The notes: generated by a model from the letters alone, not told the origin. Shown: positions 19,005 through 28,738, counted from the stretch's first letter. The stretch is DNA of 64,000 bases from Saccharicrinis sp963677655 (GCA_963677655.1 OY782088.1); one strand, 5' to 3'. Program-made: numbers and translations.

Positions 19005-19566
19005 ATTATTGTAGATATATTAATTAGGGTTCATTTTAAACATTAAAGAGAATTATTAATCAAATTAAACTATATCTCCTTAGGTAATTAATTTAATGAT
19101 AATAAAAATATACAAAACATAATTAAAATAAACATGCAAAAAGGCAGTTGAAATAGTAAATTCTTTAACCCATCTAGATATCATATGATTTGTGCATTCT
19201 TATTTTTATAATAAAAGAAGGGCGACCATTTGGCCACCCTTCCTAAACCTATACTATAAATTATAACCCCTACTTTATTTACCAATTGAATTTATTTAAA
19301 CAGAAAACATCCTTTATAAATAACAATTCAAGTAAATAAATAACTGGAAAACAATATCGTACTCTTTCTGAAGAATTAGGCGGACTAAAATCTACAATAT
19401 AGAGGACTTTAGAATACAAATTATCTCTACATCCCGGAACTGGTCTGACATACACAAAAAAACACTGTATAATTAAAAAGTCCGCAACTCCCATTTAGTG
19501 CTACTTCCCATCAATTTACTATCTGATTAAGTAGTAGAAAAATGATTCTCAATTCATTAATAAACA
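19005..19566. other. Intergenic region between HTCS2 and PUL 2, with one hairpin
   Basis: No convincing gene. An imperfect hairpin, GAAGGGCGACC against GGCCACCCTTC (about 19218-19241), is followed on the minus strand by a T-rich run, so it looks like a terminator for a minus-strand transcript arising upstream of the HTCS2 promoter. A 71-codon minus-strand frame (19279-19494) ends just before it but has unlikely composition and no recognisable domain. Inverted repeats CTACTT/AAGTAG and TACTA/TAGTA occur at 19501-19536. It could be the remains of a small gene or a non-coding RNA. Confidence 0.35.
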
Positions 19567-19625
19567 TTAATCCGCTAAATAAAAATTTAAGTGCCCATAA
19601 ATTCTATAAAGGCACAATAAATTTG
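19567..19625 (+). promoter_or_regulatory. Putative HTCS2-controlled promoter of susC2
   Basis: A perfect -7 box TAAATTTG stands at 19618-19625, 53 bp before the susC2 ATG. At the place predicted from the PUL 1 promoters, 21 bp upstream, is GTGCCC (ending 19596). A further 21 bp up is ATCCGC (ending 19575). Seven of the 13 positions around each centre match between the two. The core (T-C-C-G-C / T-G-C-C-C) differs from the TCCAC of PUL 1, as expected for a related but distinct regulator. An inverted repeat GTGCC (19591-19595) / GGCAC (19611-19615) overlaps the site. Confidence 0.45.
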
Positions 19626-19678
19626 TTTAACATTATTTCACATGCTTTAATTGTTATTAATTATTAAATATCTAGTTT

Positions 19679-22600
19679 ATGAACAAAAGACTCATCAATT
19701 TATTAATGGTCGTGTTACTATCATTAATACCTATATATGGTATGGCTCAACATACTATATCAGGTAGTGTAACAGATTCAAATGACGGTAGTCCAATTCC
19801 TGGAGTAAACGTGATTGAAGAAGGAACTACTAATGGTACAATTACAGATCTTGACGGTAATTATAATTTAACTGTTTCTGATGCAAATGCAAGTTTAATA
19901 TTCTCATTTATTGGTTACTCATCACAAGTTATTGCAATTGAAGGAAAACCTTCTATTAATGTGTCACTAACAGCAGATGTTTTTGGTTTAGATGAAGTTG
20001 TTGCAATTGGCTACGGTACTCAAAAGAAATCTGATTTAACAGGTTCTATTTCTATTGTGGATACTGAGGAAATGGCAAAAACAGCAACAAATGATGTTGG
20101 TAAAGCTTTACAAGGTAAAGTTTCGGGTATTTCAATTCAAGGATCGGGAGATCCGGGATCTGCTCCTAAAATTAAAATTCGTGGTATCACTTCATTTACA
20201 AACAATGATCCTCTTTATGTAATTGACGGAGTTTTTGCTCCGGCAAATGATGTTCCTACAGAAGCTATTGAATCTATTCAAGTATTAAAAGATGCTTCTG
20301 CTGCTGCTATTTATGGATCAAGAGCTGCAAATGGTGTAATTATTATTACAACAAAACGTGGTAAAAAAGGATCTATGGATGTTTCTTACAGCGGATATTA
20401 TGGCATCCAGGATATTACAAAAAAGTTAGATGTTACAAATCGTGAACAATATCAAATGTTGGTAAATGAAGCAACTACAAACGCAATGGCATATGATCAA
20501 TACGCAGATGATCTATATATATATCCTGCAAATGATCCAACCAACTCTAATTATGTTGATGATGTAGATACAGACTGGCAAGATGAACTATTTAAAACAG
20601 GATATATTAATAATCATACACTTTCCCTTAGCGGAGGTAATGATGTATCTAATTTCAGTGTTAACTTAAACTACTATGACCAGTCTGGAACTGTAGAAGG
20701 TAATGGCCCAGACTATACTAGATATGGCATTGTTGTTAATTCTGACCATAAATTAGGAAAACTAAAAGTAGGAGAATCCATACATTATACCTATGCAGAT
20801 AAATCATTAATGACCTTTTTACATGACGGTACGATGTTATCATATACCGCTTCTGCAATACCTACATTACCAGTAATTGATCCATTAACAGGTGAATATT
20901 CTGCAGCTAGTGCTGATTTACATGGAGCCTATTCAGCAAATGTTGTTGGTATGAACAATACACTTGAGAGTACAACTAACAGATACCGTTTCATTGGTAA
21001 TGTTTATGGAGAATATGAAATTATTCCAGACTTAAAATACAAACTAAGTTTAAGTTATGAACGTACCGACTGGAAAGACTTTCACTTTGAACCTACTTAC
21101 GAGTTAGGCTGGTTTGCCGGATTCAGAAATTCGGTAGCTAAAATGGACGATAACAGAGGTTACAACTATACCACTACTCTTGAACAAACCTTATCTTATA
21201 ACAAAACATTTGATAAATTATCAGTAAACGCATTGTTAGGACAAAGTGCTCTTAATAATCTACAATCAAGAATCTATGGCCATGCAGAAGGTTTTTCTGA
21301 ACCTTATTTTAAACAATTAAGCAACGGTGAATCAAGAACAAGTTCAACTGATGAATACCAATCAAGATTAACATCATACTTTGGTAGACTTATTTTAGGA
21401 TATGACAATAAATACATGGTTACAGGTACTATTCGTCGTGATGGTTCATCAAGATTTAGTCCTAAAAACAAATGGGGTAACTTCCCTTCTGTAGCTGTTG
21501 CATGGAAAGCACATAACGAATCTTTCATACAAACAATAGACTTTATCAGTCAGTTAAAGTTACGTCTTAGCTATGGTATACTAGGAAATCAAAACATTGG
21601 AGATTATCGCTATCAAGGTTATATCAACCCTTATGCTAGTTATGTATTAAACGGAAATCTTGTTCCGGGAGCTGCACAATTTATCCCTGCATCTACAGAC
21701 ATTAAATGGGAGCAATCAAAAACAACTAATGTTGGTCTTGACCTTGGATTTCTTGGTAATAAAATCCTTTTAACAGCAGAATACTATGTAAAACAAGTTG
21801 ATGACTTATTAGGAACAATTCCTACACCAACTCATTTAGGATGGTATGAATGGGAATCTCCTGTTAGAAACGCTTTATCAGTTAAAAACCAAGGGGTTGA
21901 ATTAAATTTAACTTATCGAAAAGCTGAAGGTGATTTCCACTATAGTGTAAATGCTAATATTTCTACCCTTAAAAACGAAGTACTTTCATTAGGAGAAGGT
22001 ATCAATCCTATTGATGGTAACTGGAGTCGCACAGATGTTGGTTCGGAAGTTGGTGAATTATATGGCTATGTTGTAGAAAAAGTATTCCAAAGCAAATCTG
22101 AAGTTGAGGCATTAAATGCAAATGCGCCTGATGGATATTACCAAGAACTATTGACAGATGCTGGTGATTTTAAATTTAAAGATCTTAATGGTGATGGAGA
22201 AATAACTGAAGCAGGAGATAGAAAGTATATAGGTAGTGCCATTCCAAACTTATATTATGGATTCAATTTCTCTGCTGATTACAAAAACTTTGATTTTACA
22301 CTTTCTACACAAGGTTCTAGCGGAAACATGGTTGTAAATAGCATTGGTAACGGACTTCGTGCCGGATCAGGACTTGAAAACATGAGCACTGATTTATTAG
22401 ATAGATGGACCCCTACACAGACAAACACAGGAAGACCACGCATTATTAGAGATGACCCAAATAATAATGGTAGAGCATCTGATTATTGGCTTGAAAAAGG
22501 AGATTACCTTAAATTTTCAAATATTGAGATAGGTTATACTCTTCCTCAATCGGCATTAGATGTAATACATCTTTCTTCTGTTCGTGTTTACGCATCTCTT

Positions 22601-22774
22601 CAAAATGCATTAACAATTACAAACTACTCTGGTTATGATCCTGAATTTGATAACGACGGCTTATTTGACAGAGCAACAGATAATGGTGTAGAAGCGAATA
22701 AAGCATTTACTGATTTCGCAGGAGGTTTACCAACCCCAAGAACATTTCTATTTGGAGTTAAAGTAAGATTTTAA
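19679..22774 (+). CDS. SusC-like TonB-dependent receptor (SusC2)
   Basis: A 1031-residue importer. Signal peptide MNKRLINLLMVVLLSLIPIY up to GMAQ, then a carboxypeptidase-regulatory-like domain (TISGSVTDSNDGSPIPGVNV) and the TonB-box region DEVVAIGYGTQKKSDLTGSI. The plug has NDPLYVIDGVF and IQVLKDASAAAIYGSRAANG, and the barrel ends in TFLFGVKVRF. No STN domain. It carries the same late EF-hand-like DLNGDGEIT as SusC1, to which it is clearly related. susD2 follows after 22 bp. Substrate is inferred to be arabinan oligosaccharides from the adjacent GH43 and the HTCS2 pairing. Confidence 0.96.
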   Translation: MNKRLINLLMVVLLSLIPIYGMAQHTISGSVTDSNDGSPIPGVNVIEEGTTNGTITDLDGNYNLTVSDANASLIFSFIGYSSQVIAIEGKPSINVSLTADVFGLDEVVAIGYGTQKKSDLTGSISIVDTEEMAKTATNDVGKALQGKVSGISIQGSGDPGSAPKIKIRGITSFTNNDPLYVIDGVFAPANDVPTEAIESIQVLKDASAAAIYGSRAANGVIIITTKRGKKGSMDVSYSGYYGIQDITKKLDVTNREQYQMLVNEATTNAMAYDQYADDLYIYPANDPTNSNYVDDVDTDWQDELFKTGYINNHTLSLSGGNDVSNFSVNLNYYDQSGTVEGNGPDYTRYGIVVNSDHKLGKLKVGESIHYTYADKSLMTFLHDGTMLSYTASAIPTLPVIDPLTGEYSAASADLHGAYSANVVGMNNTLESTTNRYRFIGNVYGEYEIIPDLKYKLSLSYERTDWKDFHFEPTYELGWFAGFRNSVAKMDDNRGYNYTTTLEQTLSYNKTFDKLSVNALLGQSALNNLQSRIYGHAEGFSEPYFKQLSNGESRTSSTDEYQSRLTSYFGRLILGYDNKYMVTGTIRRDGSSRFSPKNKWGNFPSVAVAWKAHNESFIQTIDFISQLKLRLSYGILGNQNIGDYRYQGYINPYASYVLNGNLVPGAAQFIPASTDIKWEQSKTTNVGLDLGFLGNKILLTAEYYVKQVDDLLGTIPTPTHLGWYEWESPVRNALSVKNQGVELNLTYRKAEGDFHYSVNANISTLKNEVLSLGEGINPIDGNWSRTDVGSEVGELYGYVVEKVFQSKSEVEALNANAPDGYYQELLTDAGDFKFKDLNGDGEITEAGDRKYIGSAIPNLYYGFNFSADYKNFDFTLSTQGSSGNMVVNSIGNGLRAGSGLENMSTDLLDRWTPTQTNTGRPRIIRDDPNNNGRASDYWLEKGDYLKFSNIEIGYTLPQSALDVIHLSSVRVYASLQNALTITNYSGYDPEFDNDGLFDRATDNGVEANKAFTDFAGGLPTPRTFLFGVKVRF

Positions 22775-22796
22775 TTAAAAAATAAACAGCTTTTAT

Positions 22797-24329
22797 ATGA
22801 AACTAAAATATATTATAATTCCTATATTAATCTTATTAGTAGGATGTAAAGAAGAATGGTTGGAGTTAAGTAACCCCAACTTGCAAACGACAGAAACTTT
22901 CTGGAAAACAGAAAGTGATGTCAAGGCTGGTGTAAGTGCGGCATATATGGGATTACTATACGATGGTACCTGGATGCGTTTTGTTCCTTTTGCATTAAAT
23001 CTTAAAGGAGATGACATACAAAGTTTCAGTCCATGGCCCGTATTAAGTCTTACAGGTAAATTTAGTATTGCAGCCGATCCAATTATGGCTCAATGGCCTT
23101 GGACTTCATTTTATGGAGTAATCAATAGAGCAAATCAGGTTTTGGAAAATATTGATAATGTAGATTTTGAATCGCAAGCAACATACAATCAATATAAAGG
23201 AGAAGCCTTATTCTTAAGAGCTTTCGCATATTATTACCTGGTGTCTTTTTATGAAAATGTTCCTTTAGTAATGAGAACTTATCAGGATGACAGTGATTTG
23301 TATCCATCTCAGGCAACTCCGGAGGAAGCATGGGCAACTATAATTGCAGATTTTTCTGAAGCAGCTGAATTGCTACCTGAAACATATGACGACCTAAACC
23401 TTGGTCGAGCAACTAAAGGTGCTGCATTAGCATTTGTTGGTAAATCATACCTAATGAATCATGATTACACTAATGCATCATCAAACCTAAAACAAGTAAT
23501 TGATTTGGGAATTTATGACTTAGTAGATAATTACGCTGATAACTTTACAACTTCAAACGAAAACAATATTGAATCTGTATTTGAAATCCAACTTGACAGA
23601 AATGTTGGAGGAACTGTTCTTGGTTGGGTAAGTGAACCAGGTTCGGATTGGTCTAAAACAACAGCGCATGCAATTACGTTTGCTCCAACACCATTTGGTT
23701 TTGGCGATGCTGCAGCAACACAATGGATATATGATGAATATATGATTGAAAAAGATATTGATGGAGAAGTGGATAGTCGCGCGGCAATTAGTATGAGTTA
23801 TGACCATGCAGATTGTACAATGTATGGAACTCCATTCCGTGAGGCTTTTGACGAAACAAGATGGAGTAGCGTATTCATCAGAAAATACACCAATGCATTC
23901 TCTTCTGAAAGAGCAGATGAAACAGATTGGCGTTCTGATATCAATGAAAGAGTTATGCGTTATGCTGAAGTTTTAATGATGTATGCTGAATGTCAATATG
24001 AACTTGGAAATCCTGCTGTAGCTGCTGATTACATTCAAATGGTTCGTGACAGATCTAATTTACCTGATATAACTGATGAAATTACAGCTATGGGCAAAGA
24101 AGATTTTTACTCTCAGCTATCTCATGATAAAGTATTAGAATTTGCTTTTGAAGGAATTCGTTTCGAAGATTTAGTTCGTTGGGGATGGTTATATGACTCA
24201 GAAAGACTAAATGAACTTAAAGAACATGATTCTGAATTCTCAGGATACATTCAAGGTCGTGAATATTTCCCTATTCCTCCTGGTGAACTGGATAAAAATC
24301 CAAACTACGAACAAAACACTGGTTGGTAG
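22797..24329 (+). CDS. SusD-like surface glycan-binding lipoprotein (SusD2)
   Basis: 510 residues. MKLKYIIIPILILLVGC is a short lipoprotein signal with Cys17. The mature N-terminus EEWLELSNPNLQTTETFW matches the start of SusD1, supporting PUL duplication. Family landmarks: EALFLRAFAYYYLVSFYENV, GRATKGAALAFVGKSYL, INERVMRYAEVLMMYAECQY, VRDRSNLPD, EFAFEGIRFEDLVRWGWL and the C-terminal GREYFPIPPGELDKNPNYEQ. It is shorter than SusD1 by about 100 residues, mostly in loop regions. It forms the lid of SusC2. Confidence 0.95.
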   Translation: MKLKYIIIPILILLVGCKEEWLELSNPNLQTTETFWKTESDVKAGVSAAYMGLLYDGTWMRFVPFALNLKGDDIQSFSPWPVLSLTGKFSIAADPIMAQWPWTSFYGVINRANQVLENIDNVDFESQATYNQYKGEALFLRAFAYYYLVSFYENVPLVMRTYQDDSDLYPSQATPEEAWATIIADFSEAAELLPETYDDLNLGRATKGAALAFVGKSYLMNHDYTNASSNLKQVIDLGIYDLVDNYADNFTTSNENNIESVFEIQLDRNVGGTVLGWVSEPGSDWSKTTAHAITFAPTPFGFGDAAATQWIYDEYMIEKDIDGEVDSRAAISMSYDHADCTMYGTPFREAFDETRWSSVFIRKYTNAFSSERADETDWRSDINERVMRYAEVLMMYAECQYELGNPAVAADYIQMVRDRSNLPDITDEITAMGKEDFYSQLSHDKVLEFAFEGIRFEDLVRWGWLYDSERLNELKEHDSEFSGYIQGREYFPIPPGELDKNPNYEQNTGW

Positions 24330-24352
24330 TATTTAGTTATAAAAAATACATT

Positions 24353-24393
24353 AAAAAGGTAAGTACAATAACCTGTGCTTACCTTTTATTTTT
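24353..24393 (+). terminator. Terminator-like hairpin between susD2 and GH43
   Basis: AAAAAGGTAAG (24353-24363) pairs with CTTACCTTTT (24378-24387), with a 14-nt loop and a T-rich tail. It stands between susD2 and the GH43 gene 107 bp downstream, for which I see no separate strong promoter, so partial read-through is likely. Confidence 0.8.
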
Positions 24394-24436
24394 TATAAAT
24401 TACTATGTTTTATATGAATGTTAAAAAACGATACTC

Positions 24437-25444
24437 ATGAAAATCTTAACATACATACTCCTATTCCACATTCTATTATTACCTAATCTCTTTTCTCAGG
24501 ATATCATTGTTCATGACCCTGTGATGATACAGGAAAATGACACCTATTATTTATTTTGTACAGGCTGGGGTATTAGTGTATGGTCTTCTCCTGATTTAAA
24601 AACCTGGACAAAGGAAGAACCTGTTTTTAGTGATGCTCCAAAATGGGCAAAAGATGCGGTAAAAGATTTTAAAGGCCATATATGGGCTCCGGATATCTCA
24701 TATTTTAATAATCAATATTATCTGTATTATTCAGTATCCTCATTTGGAAAAAACACTTCATGCATAGGACTGGCAACTAATAAAACACTAAATCCAAAAG
24801 ATCCTGATTTCAAATGGATTGATCATGGTAAAATAATACAGTCATTTCCAGGTAAAACCAATTGGAATGCCATAGATCCTAACTTAATTGTATCAGATGA
24901 CAATGTCCCTTATTTAACTTTTGGTTCTTTCTGGGATGGCCTTAAAATGGTTCAACTTTCATCTGATGCTACAAAAGTAGTCAGTAATCTGGATAAAATT
25001 CCAACAATAGCATCACGTAAAAAATCTTCATCAGATCCTAATCCCCCCTCTATAGATAATAACCCTGTTGATGCAGGAAGTAACGCTATTGAGGCTCCAT
25101 TTATATTTAAGAAAGAGGATTTCTACTACCTCTTTGCTTCTATTGATTATTGTTGTAAAGGAATAAACAGCACCTACAAAATGATTATTGGCAGATCAAA
25201 AAACATACAAGGGCCATTTATTGACAAAGAAGGTAAAAATATGGGCACAGGAGGAGGTTCTATTTTATATCAGGGAAATAAAAATTGGTATGGGGTTGGT
25301 CACAATTCTGCTTATACTTTTAATAATAAAGACTATCTTATTTTTCATGGTTATGATGCCAATGATGAAGGTAAACCCAAGCTTATTATAAAAGAAATGA
25401 TTTGGGATAAAGAAGGTTGGCCAATTATCAACGAAGAAAATTAA
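24437..25444 (+). CDS. GH43 endo-alpha-1,5-L-arabinanase, secreted single-domain enzyme
   Basis: 335 residues: a signal peptide (MKILTYILLFHILLLPNLFS, cut near SQD) and a bare five-bladed propeller without accessory domain. Catalytic residues: Asp27 (IIVHDPVMIQEN), Asp147 (NAIDPNLIVSDDN) and Glu219 (NAIEAPFIFKKEDFYYLF). GTGGGSILYQG and YGVGHNSAY belong to the conserved blade with the metal-coordinating His. It lacks the lipobox and the C-terminal barrel of the PUL 1 arabinanase, so it is probably periplasmic, trimming imported arabino-oligosaccharides. The localisation is inference. Confidence 0.92.
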   Translation: MKILTYILLFHILLLPNLFSQDIIVHDPVMIQENDTYYLFCTGWGISVWSSPDLKTWTKEEPVFSDAPKWAKDAVKDFKGHIWAPDISYFNNQYYLYYSVSSFGKNTSCIGLATNKTLNPKDPDFKWIDHGKIIQSFPGKTNWNAIDPNLIVSDDNVPYLTFGSFWDGLKMVQLSSDATKVVSNLDKIPTIASRKKSSSDPNPPSIDNNPVDAGSNAIEAPFIFKKEDFYYLFASIDYCCKGINSTYKMIIGRSKNIQGPFIDKEGKNMGTGGGSILYQGNKNWYGVGHNSAYTFNNKDYLIFHGYDANDEGKPKLIIKEMIWDKEGWPIINEEN

Positions 25445-25618
25445 TAATTTAAAATAAGCTTATTCAATTAACAGGATTATGCAGGTATTTTTAACACTCT
25501 TCTTGTCAACAGTAGTTTAATAAAATGTGTTAAAAAAAAACAATTATATTTTATTTAAATATTTATCTTTAGGTTTTACAAAACATACATTTCTAAAAAC
25601 GACAAATTATTTAAATCT

Positions 25619-26743
25619 ATGAAGAATTTAATTTCTGCATTAATTCTTGTTTTTGCAATTAGCTGTACATGCGAAAAAAAACAAGACATTCAATTAATGG
25701 ACAATCAAAACTTTTCAAAAACTATTGATGGTAAAGAGGTTAGTTTATTTACTCTTAAAAATAAAAACGGATTAGTATCACAAATTACAAACTTTGGAGG
25801 AAGAGTCGTTTCACTTTGGGTTCCTGATAAAAATGGAACTTTTGCTGACGTTAGCATTGGGTACAACAATATTGATGCTTACATAAACAATACTGAAACT
25901 TTTTATGGAGCTTTAATAGGTCGTTACGGTAACCGTATCTGTAAAGGACAATTTGTTATTGAAGAAGATACTTTTAAACTTGATATTAACGATGGTGAAA
26001 ATTCGCTGCACGGTGGATCAATGGGTTTTCACAAACAAATCTGGGATGCTAAACAATTAGCTGAAAACAAACTTGAATTAACTTACAAATCAGTTGATGG
26101 AGAACAAGGATACCCTGGAAATGTTGATATCAAAGTTGTATATGAGTTAACAGATGCAGACGAACTTAAGATTGAGTATTTTGCAACAACAGATAAACCA
26201 ACACATATCAACTTAACAAACCATACTTATTTTAACCTTGCAGGTGAAGCTTCAGGTACAATTAATGATCATTTATTAATGATTAATGCTGAGGGTTATA
26301 CTCCAGTTGATGCAGGTTTAATTCCAACAGGAGAAATTGCAAGTGTTGAAGGTACTCCATTTGATTTTAGAACTCCAACAGCAATTGGTTCACGAGTAAA
26401 CGAAGAAAATGAACAATTAAAAATGGGTGGTGGTTATGATCACAACTGGGTTCTTAAAAAAGACAGTGTTGAGGTTTCATTAGCTGCAACATTAAAAGAT
26501 CCTGTTTCTGGTAGAACTTTGGAGGTTTTAACTAGTGAACCTGGGATTCAATTTTATGGTGGTAACTTTATTAACGGTAAGTTTGATGGAAAATATGGTA
26601 AAAAGCTGAACTTTCGTGAAGCACTTTGTTTAGAAACCCAACATTTCCCAGATACACCAAATCAAGAAAACTTCCCTACTACTTTAGTTAATCCGGGAGA
26701 TGAATATCATTCAATTTGTATCTATAAATTCAAAGCAGAATAA
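25619..26743 (+). CDS. galM: Aldose 1-epimerase (mutarotase), lipoprotein
   Basis: 374 residues, interconverting alpha and beta anomers of aldoses. MKNLISALILVFAISCTCEK is a lipoprotein signal, so it acts outside the cytoplasm. Family motifs: GALIGRYGNRICKGQF, NSLHGGSMGFHKQIW, the catalytic His in THINLTNHTYFNLAG, QFYGGNFI, and the catalytic Glu in CLETQHFPDTPNQENFP. It closes PUL 2 before a terminator. Next to an arabinose symporter locus, it would speed anomer exchange of released L-arabinose; extracytoplasmic GalM proteins are common in such loci. A TATCTTTA at 25564-25571 may be its -7 box (one mismatch). Confidence 0.95.
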   Translation: MKNLISALILVFAISCTCEKKQDIQLMDNQNFSKTIDGKEVSLFTLKNKNGLVSQITNFGGRVVSLWVPDKNGTFADVSIGYNNIDAYINNTETFYGALIGRYGNRICKGQFVIEEDTFKLDINDGENSLHGGSMGFHKQIWDAKQLAENKLELTYKSVDGEQGYPGNVDIKVVYELTDADELKIEYFATTDKPTHINLTNHTYFNLAGEASGTINDHLLMINAEGYTPVDAGLIPTGEIASVEGTPFDFRTPTAIGSRVNEENEQLKMGGGYDHNWVLKKDSVEVSLAATLKDPVSGRTLEVLTSEPGIQFYGGNFINGKFDGKYGKKLNFREALCLETQHFPDTPNQENFPTTLVNPGDEYHSICIYKFKAE

Positions 26744-26767
26744 TTTAATTATCAACGTTAAATACAG

Positions 26768-26802
26768 AAAAAGCGTCAGGGGAAATTTCTCTGACGCTTT
26801 TT
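26768..26802. terminator. Bidirectional terminator between galM and the chemoreceptor gene
   Basis: AAAAAGCGTCAG at 26768-26779 pairs with CTGACGCTTTTT from 26791. It has an A-run before and a T-run after, so it can end both convergent transcripts. Confidence 0.9.
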
Positions 26803-26836
26803 TACATTAAACTAAAAAGTATCGAATTTGATATTA

Positions 26837-28738
26837 TTATATTTTAAAATATGCAACCAGATCTTTCAACTTACTTGCATGGTTAGACATCTCCTCTGAT
26901 TGAGCAGCTAACTCTTCACTAGCAGCAGCATTTTGTTGGGTAACGTGATTTAATTGTTGTATTGCATTATTAACCTGATCAGCCCCTTGTGTTTGCTCAA
27001 TACTTGCAGCTACTATTTCTTTGACTAAATCAGAAGCTAATGCAATATCCGGAAGAATGCTCACCATTTTTCCTCCTGCAATTTCAGACATCTTCAATCC
27101 GTTTAATACATCAGATTCTATTTGTTCTGCTGCCTCTTTACTCATTTCTGCCAACTTTCTAACTTCGTTGGCAACAACAGCAAAGCCTTTTCCATGTTCT
27201 CCTGAATTTGCGGCCTCAACTGCAGCATTTAATGCTAAAATATTTGTTTGCATTGCAATATCACTAATCACTGCTGATTTTTGTGCTATTACCTGGTTTG
27301 CTCTTACTGTTTCTTTTGTATTCTCAGATAATTCATCAATTCCTTCCTTTGCAGCAAGTGAAATGTCTTCTGTCTTTTTCGAGTTTTCTGTATTATTTGA
27401 AATATTTGCCACAATTTCCTCCATTGTTGACGATATTTCCTCGACAGATGAAGCTTGTTCAGAAGCATTTTGGCTAATCATATTAGCAGATTGACTAACC
27501 TGCTGACTTGCTCTTAGCATATTATCAGATCCATTAACTACTTCGGAGATAATTCTTTTTAACTTGTCAACCATCATATTAAATCCCTTAACCATCTGAC
27601 CTATTTCATCATTTTGATTGTAATTTAACTTATGTGTTAAATCTCCTTTTGCCAGTTGTCCAGCCAATAAGGATACTTGCTCAATAGGTTTAGAAAAGCT
27701 TCTTCCAAAAAAATAGGATACAAATATGAGCAGAACTACTATAAAACAAACAATAACAATCAGCTTATTTCTTAGGTCATTAGAAGCCTGAACAGCTTCC
27801 CAAACATCCATTTCTGTCAATAATGCCCAATCTAATCCACCAATATCAATATAGTCATATGAACTAATAACAGCTATTCCCCTGTAATCATCTACTACTT
27901 CGAGTCCAACTTGCTTATTTAATGCTTTTTTTGTGGTTGCTCCATTCACTGTAGTATTTAATATGGCATCATCCATAAAACGAGAATCTGAACGCATCAA
28001 TAAATCCTGTCCTACCAAATATGCCTCACCTGACTCCCCCATTCCAATTCTGTTGGTCATGATATCATTAATCATTTTATCAGGAACCTGAACTGCTAAT
28101 ATTCCTTTCAGTTTCTTATTGTTATCAAATATAGGACATGTTACAAACTGAGCAGGTACATTATTACTAGGTTCATAGCGCATTAAATCAGATATTCCAA
28201 TTTGCTTTGTATCAACAGTTCGCTTCCATAAATCTGTAAAATGAGAATCCTTTAAAAATCCGTTAGGTAAGCTTTCTCCAAGGTCGCTTTCTTTTGCCAC
28301 CGTAAACATAATGTGTCCCTGATCCAATGAAATTAAAAATATATCATAATAGCCCTTTGTTTCAATAAAGGTTTTAAAAGACTCAAAATGATCTTTATAA
28401 ATATTCTGATAATTTTCACTTCTAACATTGAATGAAGTACCATTATGCGCTTCTTCTGTTTGTCCATATTCCAATAATCTATTCAATAATAAATTAGTTT
28501 CATAAGATGCAGAAAAGGCCTTTAAATCATTAAAAATATTGGTGTAAAATTGATCAATTGCTGTCTTCTTTAGATGAGACAAAGCATCAATTTTTTCAAT
28601 ATTTTCATCTTCTAATGCTTTACCGGAATTGTAGATGGACAATATTCCAATACTTACTGCCACTACAAGTCCAATAGATTGGGAAAAAATTAATAGTTTG
28701 GTTAAGATCTTTAAATTTTTCAATCTAAAAAGTTTCAT
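26837..28738 (-). CDS. Methyl-accepting chemotaxis protein with periplasmic Cache-type sensor
   Basis: 633 residues. Transmembrane helix 1 (about 14-34) is followed by a large periplasmic region (about 35-320) with the dCache features FLISLDQGHIMFTV, FVTCPIFDNNKKLKGILAVQ and GESGEAYLVGQDLLMRSDSR. Transmembrane helix 2 is near 325-345 (KLIVIVCFIVVLLIFVSYFF). A HAMP domain with FSKPIEQVSLLAGQLAKGDL comes next, then a signalling domain whose hairpin tip reads GKGFAVVANEVRKLAEMSKE, the CheA/CheW contact. Methylation-helix Gln/Glu pairs are visible near the C-terminus. No che genes are nearby. Its place between arabinan loci suggests a sugar-related ligand, but this is only context; dCache domains usually bind small organic molecules. 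Confidence 0.93.
   Translation of the reverse strand: MKLFRLKNLKILTKLLIFSQSIGLVVAVSIGILSIYNSGKALEDENIEKIDALSHLKKTAIDQFYTNIFNDLKAFSASYETNLLLNRLLEYGQTEEAHNGTSFNVRSENYQNIYKDHFESFKTFIETKGYYDIFLISLDQGHIMFTVAKESDLGESLPNGFLKDSHFTDLWKRTVDTKQIGISDLMRYEPSNNVPAQFVTCPIFDNNKKLKGILAVQVPDKMINDIMTNRIGMGESGEAYLVGQDLLMRSDSRFMDDAILNTTVNGATTKKALNKQVGLEVVDDYRGIAVISSYDYIDIGGLDWALLTEMDVWEAVQASNDLRNKLIVIVCFIVVLLIFVSYFFGRSFSKPIEQVSLLAGQLAKGDLTHKLNYNQNDEIGQMVKGFNMMVDKLKRIISEVVNGSDNMLRASQQVSQSANMISQNASEQASSVEEISSTMEEIVANISNNTENSKKTEDISLAAKEGIDELSENTKETVRANQVIAQKSAVISDIAMQTNILALNAAVEAANSGEHGKGFAVVANEVRKLAEMSKEAAEQIESDVLNGLKMSEIAGGKMVSILPDIALASDLVKEIVAASIEQTQGADQVNNAIQQLNHVTQQNAAASEELAAQSEEMSNHASKLKDLVAYFKI

Noticed and set aside
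19279..19494. 71-codon minus-strand frame upstream of HTCS2
   Set aside because: No recognisable family, odd residue mix and weak start context. Kept only as a possible remnant in the findings.
19591..19615. Inverted repeat GTGCC/GGCAC at the susC2 promoter as a separate repressor operator
   Set aside because: Only 5-bp arms, and the left arm is already explained as the proximal HTCS-type half-site.
27021..27494. 157-codon plus-strand frame inside the chemoreceptor gene
   Set aside because: Antisense to the conserved MCP signalling domain; low-complexity shadow.
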